DNA of 64,000 nucleotides. Source: Paracyclopina nana. Lineage: Eukaryota; Arthropoda; Copepoda; Cyclopoida; Cyclopettidae. The stretch is from assembly GCA_019096065.1 (NCBI GenBank), contig JAGUCH010000007.1, forward strand, positions 456,501 through 520,500, read 5' to 3'. Positions 33,978 through 42,960 of the stretch are shown one piece after another (within the stretch, counting starts at the first letter, position 1; the number at the start of each line of letters is the position of its first letter). The notes under the pieces are model-generated. The model had not been told where the DNA came from. It did no database searches and saw only the letters and a program-made list of their open reading frames with translations. Position numbers and translations under genes: made by a program.

Positions 33978-36223
33978 TTACCTTGATTGGAGGTCAACCT
34001 CATCCAACTCCAGAAGGGTTTTTGCATACTTTTGCCTCAAAGGGGGAATTGGGTAATTGCTATTATGGTGATGGCTTCCAGAGACTCTTTCAATTCTTTG
34101 GCTCTTCTCACTCCAGACATACACCTCATTGTCCACATACAGCTTGTCATACTTGATTTCGCAGTGTTTGCTTGGGAACCGTTTGTGCACTTCCCTCGAG
34201 AACTTGATCAATTCTTGGCGTTGCTCGCGTACGCGCCTAGAAGAGTCTTCAGTGATGTACAATTGGGGCTCAGATTGGCTGCCCATGGCCTTCACTCCGC
34301 GGCCAGCCCCGCCATCAAGGCCACGAATTAACTTGGAGCGGCGTAACACTTCCTCGCGGTCATTGTAGTTTTGGAAAGACACTGCAATAAATCAGATAAA
34401 ATACGGATTGCTCAAGGCTTTTTAAACCAAATCCCCCCAAAGCTGAGCTTATTTCATAAATGCACTTGAACTTTAGGCCATAATCATATAATCATAGCTA
34501 TTGAGGATATTATTGGTACACTTGTGAAGATAAGCCTACCACTTTCTGAAATGCCATCATGTTTGGTGAATTTTTGTTTAGTGAGGAGCCAATCCGCTAG
34601 ATGGCGCTGCGATTTGTTGTTGTTGTGAAAAGCGTAAACAAACCGTGCATTATTAACAGTTTTGTGCCATTTGCTCGCCGAGAGCGCCAAAACGTGAATA
34701 ATGCAATGAAGTACAGATCTGGTAAAACTGCCATGTATACCTAAAATTGGATGTGTTCCTTTTACAAGAGGGCCATTTCTGATTCTGTGAGCTCTTAGCA
34801 ATGGAATGTCCCGTGACAGCTGCAAATCAACTCTGATCACTGTGCGAACTTTCTCCTCAGTCCTGTTGGGATCTTCTTCCACATTGGGATCATCATATCT
34901 GACACCATGAAACATCAAGTTGTTCCTCCATGATTTCTCAATCTCCCAGATCCTATCCTGAATATCATCATACATTCCAGTCAGGTCATAAAGCTGTAAT
35001 TCAAATAAAATTATTTATGAGTCTTTTGCCAATTTCAAAAGTCACCTTGGAATTGGTGGCTTCCACTGTGGACTCGAATCCATCCAGTCTTGCTTCCATT
35101 TCCATTTTCAGAGACCAATCACTGTTTTTCTTCTCAACTCTGAACTCTTTGAGCTTGGCATCCAAGTCATTTCTGGTGTCTTGAATGGCAGCATCAAAGC
35201 TGGTGATTTTGGTCTTGACCAGACCCAGGAAGTCCTTGTTGACTTGGTTGAAGTTGGTCAAGTCTTTTTTGATGCACACCAGCTCGGTATCACAGTGTTT
35301 CAGCTTTGCTTTGGTCTCCTCCTCTGTCAACTCTTGACTTTCAGCCAGTTTCTTGATCGACTTGCTGTTGGCATCCAATTGGCTGGACAATGACAAAATC
35401 TAATAGAGAGGGGAAAGTTGCTTAAAAAGAGATTATTGCAAATTGCATTTTTCCTTGCCTTGTCTTCAACAAAAGTTGATACTCTAGAGAGTTCCTTGTC
35501 CAAAATTGAGCTCACTTCTTCCACAGCCAATTCTCGCTTTCGATCTCGAGCTTCCAGCTCTTCCAATTTCATGGAAATGGTAGCAATGAGAGTTTCCTGG
35601 GCTTTCAATTTTGCCTGCAAGAAATAAAGAGCTCACTTACTTTCCCTACAACCAAAGAAATAAAGGCCTTTGTTCTATCCCAAGGGAAAACTTAAAAGCT
35701 CCAGATAAGGCTGGAAGTATCTAGGCAGTTTGATTCAATTGCTAAATAAATTGCCACATTTATCCCTAATATTTCAAGGAAAACTCCTTACTAGAATCAA
35801 TAGTTATGATAGAAATGATGAAATTGTAGGTGGCGCTGCTTAGAACATAAACAAAAACAGGCGACCCAGCCCGGAAAAATTCCGTTCTAATTTCCCAGGA
35901 AATGAGATGATTTGAAAAAGTTGAAGAATTGATACCATCAAATCACTTAGAACCTCATTGTCATGCTCTTCTTCTCTTGAAGGCTCAGGAATTGAGGGCT
36001 CATGAATGTCATGATTTACTGTTGAGCTGGGCCTGGTTGTGGAATCAATGACAGGCAAAACTAAGTCTTCCTCTGTAAACTCTTGGCTTAACTCTGCTGG
36101 TTCTTCAGCCATTGGAAGTTCATTGGGATCACAAATGTGGTCATCTGCTTGTAGTGTCATTTTGCCCAGTTCATCCAAGCTATCAATTTTTGTCTCACTC
36201 ACCAGCACTTTCTCTATTCTCAT
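33978..36223 (-). CDS. LINE-1 ORF1p-like coiled-coil protein, spliced
   Basis: Five exons on the minus strand (36223-35936, 35614-35459, 35399-35046, 34993-34741, 34381-33978) give 484 residues. The order matches a LINE-1 type ORF1 protein: an acidic N-terminus (about 95 residues), a long coiled coil (about 97-265, LKAQETLIATIS, then KIT..DAAIQDTRNDLDAKL), an RRM-like segment (WRNNLMFHGVRYDD, then IPLLRAHRIRN, then HPILVSFQNYNDREEVLRRS) and a C-terminal domain (LYITEDSSRRVREQRQELI, then YDKLYVDNEVYVW). ORF1 proteins bind RNA and are normally encoded by intronless retroelements. Here the frame is split by four introns, one with a GC donor (AAG|GCAAGG at 35459/35458), and no reverse transcriptase lies next to it. 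That suggests a host gene taken from an element long ago. The first exon is uncertain, since the frame is open up to 36262. Confidence 0.72.
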
Positions 36224-36721
36224 AGTCTGAATTGGTGTCACTGGGTTGCTGCCTTGCTCCAACTAACAGCCATTCCCCCTCTATATTTGCTGGCTGCTTC
36301 ATGAAGGTGGTGTGTCATGCAATTTCACCTAGAATTATGTCTAGAAAGTCATCTGATAGGCGAAGAAAGGCAGTTTTGTGGTAGCTAGGTTGCTTGCTGC
36401 CTTACCTTGCCATTCTCTTCATATCTTCATATGCAGAGTATCTAAGTGCACGAATGAAGGACGTTTATTGTGCCAGTCTGGGGAACAGCCTTACTTTCTG
36501 TTCTTGTAGATTCTGCCATTGAAACTGGGTCATAATTGAGAGTACACAATGTGCTTGCAGTACAGCAAAACGCTTCAAAAGTTACAAACAATCCGCTAGA
36601 TGGAGCAGTAATGCAAATACTCCATACCAGATCGAGCTATTTTCGCCGTTCAACCTCCAAAAGTGCCAAAAAACTTAAATATCAAAAAATCCACATCTTG
36701 TACTTTTTTATTTTACATCTT
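36224..36721. other. Gap between two minus-strand genes
   Basis: No gene seen. The gap includes the 3' flank of the 7TM receptor (minus-strand AATAAA at 36707-36712) and a near-match of the CTCF-like core in an AATCCGCTAGATGGAG context at 36590-36605. Confidence 0.45.
36707..36712 (-). terminator. Polyadenylation signal of the 7TM receptor gene
   Basis: TTTATT on the plus strand is AATAAA on the minus strand, nine bases past the receptor stop codon. Confidence 0.6.
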
Positions 36722-38055
36722 TTAGTATTTTTGGCTACTTGATGCTTCATTTTGGGGTAGACCATTTGACTTCCTTCCATTTCTCACTGATAATGCATGC
36801 TGAACTTCCATTTGTTGCCTTCGAGCTCTGTCAGCCTCACGGCTGATGGCTTCATTCATCTGGTTCGACTTGAAAATCGAGGCTACAATGAGTGGATTGC
36901 GAATGAGGCTGACAAAGTGGGCTCCAAAATTCAAAATGTACACCCGAGTGACCAAAGCAATGCTCTCATTGCTTGACACTCCACCCAGGATCAAGTAGTT
37001 GATGGCCAGAGCTGTTGACATGATTGTGGATCTGATTGGAATATCCAGAACTCTGTCTTTTGCTCCATTGTTGTTTGAGTTGGCACCGCTAGAGGACTCC
37101 ACTGCAGAGTTGGCATTGGCTGGCGCCACGGATAGTGCTCGATTTTTCAAGTGGACCAAAGTCAAGGAGTCGAAAGTGATGGCCATGATGCTGCAGAAGA
37201 TGTTGGGAAAGATGAACATGATGAAAATCAGCTTCCCAAGGGATTTCCCATCTTTGCCAAACCGACAAACCTAAAATCAAAATTACTAAATATATGTTTT
37301 AAAAAATTTAGTAGATGGCGCTGTTTAGTATATATGATTCACTAAGTAGCGCCATCTATTGACATGAAAACTCAACTTTAAAAATTGGAGGTGGCGCCAT
37401 CTATTGAGTGAAAACAAATGCTATTTACAAAGCTTAGATCATTAAGGGTAAACAGTGATTGGTGGCGCCATCTAGTGAGCTGCAGCTTTAGTTGAATGTA
37501 AACAGTGAGTGGCGCCATCTGTTGAGAATTTTATCAATTTCCAAGTACAAATACCTGCTCAGTGAGGCCGAAAGGTGTGTCAGTGTAGTAGCAGATGATG
37601 CAATAGACGCTTAGATGGAGGATGGCACAAACCAGGAGGATTATCACCCATTTCAGGTAAACCTTGTCGCGTGTCTCCACATCCTGGAAGTTTTTCCTCA
37701 CAATCAAAACCCGGATGACTGAGATTTGCGAGATGAAAAACGGACCCAAATTACTGGGCGCAAAAGAGGTGAGGAACATGAGGGTGCAGCCCAATTTGCC
37801 GTAGGCAATCTCCGGAATGGCAACAAATCCCAGCACTGTGAAGCAGAGAGTCAAAAAGCCCAGAACGTTGATGGCAGCATCAAAAAGTATGGGCAAATAG
37901 ACGGATTTTTTGAGGGAGAACGTCTTTATGATATGCCTCAAACTTGCCACATTTGTGGAGAATCCAATGGCACCAATGGCCCCCAAAAGTGCCAAGGTTG
38001 AATTGTCAAACCTAAAAGGACTATTTTCACCTTCACCAGCTCCAGTCTCGTTCAT
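36722..38055 (-). CDS. Orphan seven-transmembrane receptor
   Basis: Two exons, 38055-37555 and 37270-36722 (phase 0), give 349 residues with seven hydrophobic helices. A short N-terminus has one N-glycosylation motif near the start (NET) and another at NST. TM1 holds GFSTNVASL. TM3 follows GCTLMFL, with no DRY motif; ISVIRVLIVRK stands there instead. A Cys at the start of exon 2 (TEQVCRFGK) could pair with the TM3 Cys. TM7 carries RNPLIVASIF in place of NPxxY. The shape is that of a class A receptor, but I cannot name a subfamily. The single intron (37271-37554) holds a dense cluster of CTCF-like motifs. Confidence 0.75.
37313..37520. promoter_or_regulatory. Cluster of CTCF-like motifs in receptor intron
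   Basis: Five loci with AGRKGGCGC or its complement lie in 208 bases: 37313-37321 (plus), 37349-37357 (minus), 37389-37402 (both strands, as AGGTGGCGCCATCT), 37465-37473 (minus) and 37512-37520 (minus). The sequence between them is unrelated, so they do not look like copies of one repeat unit. The core and the flanking TAG/ATTG agree with the consensus of arthropod and vertebrate CTCF sites. Binding itself is inferred. Confidence 0.55.
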
Positions 38056-39473
38056 CCTTTCAGATTATGCCTGCAACTAGCAGAAAAAAAGAGAAAAGCG
38101 AGGATTTTCACTCTTCTTTGGCAGCTCTTGGATGCGCTCTTAATTACGAAATATAGAAGTAATATTATAAACTACATTTATTTTCTGCGCCATTTAAAAG
38201 TTGTTTAACCCCTTTTTCAAGATAAATGATCTTTTCTGCTACTCTCTCATTTTGCTGCAACTAATTTCAAATGTTCAACTCTTTGTTCTTTTAAAGTATG
38301 TATATAAGGTTCAAATTGCATATTCCACTCCCACATTTTTATGCTGGCTGACAAAAGGACCTTTTTTTACATCAGTTGACTGAAAAACGTGTGTAGAATG
38401 AATGCTCGAGGTCACTCATCATAAATTGCGCGCATTTTCGCGCTAGATATGGCTCAAATTTGGTCCAATGGTAAAAGTGCACTGTGGATGCAAATAAGCA
38501 AAAAAGCACCTATTTTACCAGGAGACAGAAATAGCTAAATGCTTTTCCGCATCACAAATTGCCACATGATTGCCTCATTACCTCATCAGCTAAAATGTCT
38601 TATAATGTAGCCACTCAAATCACAGCTTTTTTTATTGATGTATACTAAGAGCCTCGTAATTTCCTTCATTGCAAGTTGGTGATTGAATAGCAGCTCAAAA
38701 TAGCAAAAACATGAATGAAGCAAGTTAGGTGTCCAAGTTGCGTTTCAAAGACTCTGATCATTTGAGCGGAGCACATATTTAAAAAAAAAACTCTAGCAAG
38801 AGAAACATTTTTTTGGGTGTGCACTGTGGGGCATTTTGGACAGAAATATTATTCGAAAACACTATTTAGGTATCCAAGTTATACTTCGCAGACTCAGATC
38901 ATTTGAGCGGAGCACATTACAAACAGAGAAAAAAAAATAGGGAGCATTTAGGAAAGAAAATGTTCATACTATCAACATTATTCGAAAACACTTTTTAGGT
39001 GTCCAAGCTGTACTTCAAAAGACTCGGATGATTTGAGCGGATATTCCCTAAAAAACACTACAGCATGAGAAACAGTTTTTGTGGATGCACTGTTGGGGCA
39101 TTTAGGACAGAAAATGTTCATACTATCGGCATTATTCGATATAGGTGTCCAAGTTGAGCTTCGCAGACTCAGATAATTTGACCGGAGCACATCAAAAACA
39201 CTATTTAGGACAGCTCATTTCCGTTACGCCTCCTTCAGAGGTTTCGCTCCGCTCAAATAACATGAAAATAAAAAAAGTGGGCAACCTTGTTTAGTTCTGC
39301 TCAGATCTCATCCAACCCAAAGTTTGGGAAGGACTTTAGGTACGCTGAGCTTTGCGTACATGAAGGATATGCCCCAAACCGGTTGCTCGCATTATTATGA
39401 CATATACGCCTTTAGTCGGACCCAGACCTTCAAAAGGGGACTACCTCATTCAGCTCCAATAAAAGAAATAACA
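38056..39473. other. Intergenic with satellite-like array
   Basis: No gene seen. The main content is the tandem array at 38720-39200. The 5' part upstream of the 7TM receptor is AT-rich. Confidence 0.5.
38720..39200 (+). repeat. Tandem array, four units of about 130-145 bases
   Basis: Units start near 38727, 38867, 38997 and 39142. Each begins TTAGGTGTCCAAGTT-like, followed by CTTC(G/A)(C/A)AGACTC and ATTTGAGCGGAGCACAT. The unit middles share CACTGT(T)GGGGCATTT and AGAAAATGTTCATACTATC. Divergence between units is about 10-20 percent. Confidence 0.85.
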
Positions 39474-39873
39474 ATGAAAGTTGTAGTTGCAGCTTTGAAC
39501 TTCACCGTTTGTCTTTTCGTGGTTGTAGCAATTGGCGATGCTCATAAATTGAAGCGAAGGTCAGCAAAGCACAATTTGATTAATGCTCGTGCTCCATAAA
39601 TTAATTCGTTGCAGTCCTCAGTCTAACTCAGATGGGAGCGAAGAATGTACGCAAGAGATTTGCAGCAAATGTGAGACACAGTTCAAGAAAGTCAGTCCTG
39701 AAAATTACAAATGCGAAGAGGGTTGCTCACTGTGCGGCCTCTGTGCACTCATTCCACCCTCGCTGGTGCCTCAGTGCCAATTTTGCACGAATGGAGTAGA
39801 CGGGTGCACTGAGCAGTGCAACACTGGAAAAACTCTGTGCATTCAATGCTCGGCCAATTGTGCGACCAGTTAA
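39474..39873 (+). CDS. Small secreted cysteine-rich peptide
   Basis: Two exons, 39474-39559 and 39615-39873, give 114 residues. A signal peptide (MKVVVAALNFTVCLFVVVAIGDA) is followed by a basic stretch (HKLKRR) and then a mature region with 14 cysteines in about 80 residues, several as CxxC (CSKC, CQFC, CIQC). The intron falls right after the signal peptide, the usual place in secreted peptide genes. No family is recognised; the even cysteine count fits a disulfide-knotted secreted protein. AATAAA lies ten bases after the stop. Confidence 0.75.
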
Positions 39874-39883
39874 CCATCTGTTG

Positions 39884-39889
39884 AATAAA
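39884..39889 (+). terminator. Polyadenylation signal of the Cys-rich peptide gene
   Basis: AATAAA lies ten bases after the stop codon. Confidence 0.7.
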
Positions 39890-41381
39890 GCAGTACAAAA
39901 TTAACATTAAAATAGAAAAAAAAAAATCAACACAGTTTATGTATGATAACAAAGATGTCTGCAAGTTTTTGACATTTCCAGATGAGTTGTCAGTTGAGAT
40001 AAAAATTTTTTTAATTATACTTCAGTAGATTGGGTGATTTGTCTTGCCATATGGGCCAAACCTGACCTGACCACGTGTCGATACCACGTGATGCCCAATT
40101 TTCACTTCTCAGCTCGATTTGCAGCTTTTTGAAAAAGTAAGTTACCAATAAATATGTGGTTACCTAATGCATTTTCATATGGTTTACATGCTTAAGTAAG
40201 GAGATTTTTTTATTACGTATTGAAGTTGATTCGATGGTAGCCGCAAGCATCTGGATAATCCGCAGCTTCCTCAGCCTTTACAGAATAAGAGCATTTTGTA
40301 AAATAAATAATCACTTATTTCGAAAGTAGGCACCAAAACCATTAAAAGTTTAGAAATGAGGTTGCGAATATCACATTTGATGAAAAATCAATAAATCATG
40401 CAAAGTTGCTAATTATCATTTACAACTACACATCATTTCATGCTGAGTTGTAATGGTTAGATATATGTTTAAACCAGGATTTGCTCATTTACAGTCTTGG
40501 AAAATTTGGAAAATCGTGAGCGTATACACTAAATACCGCACACAAACGCAACGCAACGCACACTACTAAATACCGCACACAGAAAAAAATGGAAATGCTA
40601 TTGAAAAAATTTGATAGAATTTAAATAAATTGTTTTCACTTAGTGTGTTACACTGCTAGTTAAATCATTATTTTTGGCGTATAAGCTAATTTTCATTGAT
40701 GGAACCTGGCTATTTGAGTTTTTTTGGCAGAATTATGAGAATTTGGCGACTAGGCAGAATTTCTCATGCTCATGAAAACGGCTTTTTTTGCCACCGTCAA
40801 AATGGCTTGTAAGTGCCAAATAATAATTTTCTGTTGCTTTTCTAGTAAGCCAATTTTGGATAAAAAATGGACCCTCTTTCTACCAAATGACATCCTTTTA
40901 TATCACACCAATTTGTTCATAAATGCTATTCAAATTATATGCCTCCTCAGCAGATAGTACACATTTACTTTCCTTAGATTAATTTATGACTATATATACT
41001 ATAGTGTGCGGTATTTAGTAGGCAAACATACTAAATACCGCACACGCATAAAAAAATGGCAAAAGAACAGATTCTGGTTGAGCTATCAGGATTCACTCAT
41101 TAATATATGTGTTCATGCTTACTCGTGTTTCTAGTCACTAAAAAAATAATTTGTGTTTTCCTGCAGCCAGTTTCATAAGTTCATTGATATAACATTATAT
41201 AAAAAGTAGAGTGCGGTATTTAGTAGTGTGCACTTTTAAAAGTAGTTAACCACGCATGATTTCGCGAGATATTTTTTGCTTTACTTAGCAGCAAATTATT
41301 TTTCCGCGAAAACTCGCGCAACCTTTTGAGTTTTGAACTACTGCAATGTTAGTAAACAAAGTGGGCATGACTTAATGCAAA
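39890..41381. other. Intergenic with inverted-repeat element
   Basis: No gene seen. It contains the CTAAATACCGCAC element (40558-41231) and, at 41313-41330, CTCGCGCAACCTTTTGAG just upstream of MCAT. Confidence 0.5.
40558..41231. mobile_element. Candidate miniature element with CTAAATACCGCAC ends
   Basis: The outer ends (40558-40578 and 41211-41231) form a perfect 21-base inverted repeat containing CACTACTAAATACCGCAC. Two further copies, one in each direction, sit inside near 41005-41020 and 41029-41043, and another lies just outside the left end near 40526-40541. No coding frame was found. A non-autonomous transposon is likely; an array of protein-binding sites is the alternative. Confidence 0.6.
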
Positions 41382-42614
41382 ATGCGGATATTTTTGAAAG
41401 CCTTATCCAGGAGCGTAAATGTGCAGAAAAGGTTGTATTGCGACAAGCGCAAAACAATCCCGCCAACTTTCAAAGATATTAAAGAAGAATTAGACAATGC
41501 CGCGAATTTCAGTGATTTCAACCATTTGACGGATTCCCAAGTTGATTGGACAACTCCGGTTCATCACGAAATCGACAGTGGAAAATCTCTTTTGAATCGA
41601 CCTCACCGGCCGAAAAAGGGAAAGTATGTGCCGAAGCATCCCATGCTTGACCGGGATGACTCGACGAGGACTGTCATCCTGTTTCCTGGCCAAGGCAGCC
41701 AATTTGTTGGCATGGGCCAAAAGGCCGTGGAAAAAGCCCCCGCAACGAAGGACCTGTTCGAAAGAGCCTCGAGCATTGTAGGCTATGATTTGCAAAAGCT
41801 CTGTTTTGAAGGCCCCAAAGAGTCCTTGGACAAGACCGAGCATTGCCAAGCTGCCATTTTGGTCTCATCTTTGGCAGCCGTGGAAGCTTTGTGGGAGCAA
41901 GACGAGGATGCAGTGAAAAATTGCGTCGCCACAGCCGGCTTTTCCGTGGGTGAAATCACCGCACTTGTCTTTGGTGGAGCTCTCACCTTTGAAGATGGAG
42001 TCAGGCTTGTGCACGTTCGCGGCCAAGCCATGCAGCATGCGTCAGACTTGGTCAATTCTGGCATGATGACCATATTTTTCAGCAGTGATGCTCAAGTTGG
42101 CCTTGCCTGCGAGGCGGCTCGAAAATGGACCAAAATGAACCACAACATTCAGTATCCAGTGTGCCAGATTGCCAACCATTTGTACGCGGGTGGCAAGGTC
42201 CTTGCTGGTCACATGGAGGCGTTGGAGTTCATTGAGCAGAACAAGAAGGACTTTGGCATCAGGCGGACCAGAATGTTGCCAGTGTCTGGAGCTTTTCACA
42301 CTCCTCTGATGGATCCTGCCACGTTGATTTTCAAGGAAGCTTTATCTCGGATTTCGGTGGCGCAGCCGAGAATCCCCGTGCATTCCAACGTGGATGGGAT
42401 TATCTACCAAAACGAGGCTCTTATTCAGAAGTACCTGCCAAAGCAGATCACAAAGCCTGTCAAGTGGGAGACGATCGTGAACAATCTCATGAAATACTCG
42501 AGAGTTGAGCAGCTTCCGCAGGTCATCGAATGTGGCCCTGGAAACTCCTTGACAGCCATGCTTAAAAACATCAATGGCAAATGGGCCAAACGTGCGTCAG
42601 TAGTTTCAGCCTAA
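41382..42614 (+). CDS. MCAT: Malonyl-CoA-acyl carrier protein transacylase, mitochondrial
   Basis: This is a single-exon gene of 410 residues. The enzyme loads malonyl groups onto acyl carrier protein for mitochondrial type II fatty acid synthesis, which supplies octanoate for lipoate. The N-terminus is basic and Ser-rich (MRIFLKALSRSVNVQKRLYC), as expected for mitochondrial import. The domain begins VILFPGQGSQFVGMG. The active serine is in GFSVGE (residue 188), with Arg 213 in HVRGQAM for the malonyl carboxylate and His 306 in SGAFHTPLM. NVDGIIY and IECGPGNSLTAMLK close the fold. The frame is intact and of normal length. The stop lies 346 bases from the convergent CAND1 stop. Confidence 0.97.
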   Translation: MRIFLKALSRSVNVQKRLYCDKRKTIPPTFKDIKEELDNAANFSDFNHLTDSQVDWTTPVHHEIDSGKSLLNRPHRPKKGKYVPKHPMLDRDDSTRTVILFPGQGSQFVGMGQKAVEKAPATKDLFERASSIVGYDLQKLCFEGPKESLDKTEHCQAAILVSSLAAVEALWEQDEDAVKNCVATAGFSVGEITALVFGGALTFEDGVRLVHVRGQAMQHASDLVNSGMMTIFFSSDAQVGLACEAARKWTKMNHNIQYPVCQIANHLYAGGKVLAGHMEALEFIEQNKKDFGIRRTRMLPVSGAFHTPLMDPATLIFKEALSRISVAQPRIPVHSNVDGIIYQNEALIQKYLPKQITKPVKWETIVNNLMKYSRVEQLPQVIECGPGNSLTAMLKNINGKWAKRASVVSA

Positions 42615-42960
42615 AATCCAAATTATTGTAGTGGCATCTCGCGCTCATCACTTTATTTTCAATAATTAGAAGCAATTTTTAAAACCAGAGTCGAAAAGGA
42701 CAATGAAGAAGATATATACTTTTGCAGGGGTAGTAACCAACGAAGGTGGAGAAAAGTAGTACATATATATTGATGGGGAGGGTAAAAACCAGGGGAAGGG
42801 TGAGAAAAGTAGACACTGAAATAAGGGCTAGCTAATGCTTCACTCGGGCAACTTTGGCCGGTCTGGTGCCATTCTCGATTTGCGTCAGCTGGCCAGCGCG
42901 CTTGTTGCTTATCATCGCTTTGGAGGCCTCACCGTGCCCTGCTTCACGGCGGCCATCCCT
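42615..42960. other. Convergent 3' region of MCAT and CAND1
   Basis: No gene seen. TTTATT at about 42,652 could serve as the minus-strand polyadenylation signal for CAND1. If used, the two transcripts would overlap tail to tail. Confidence 0.4.
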
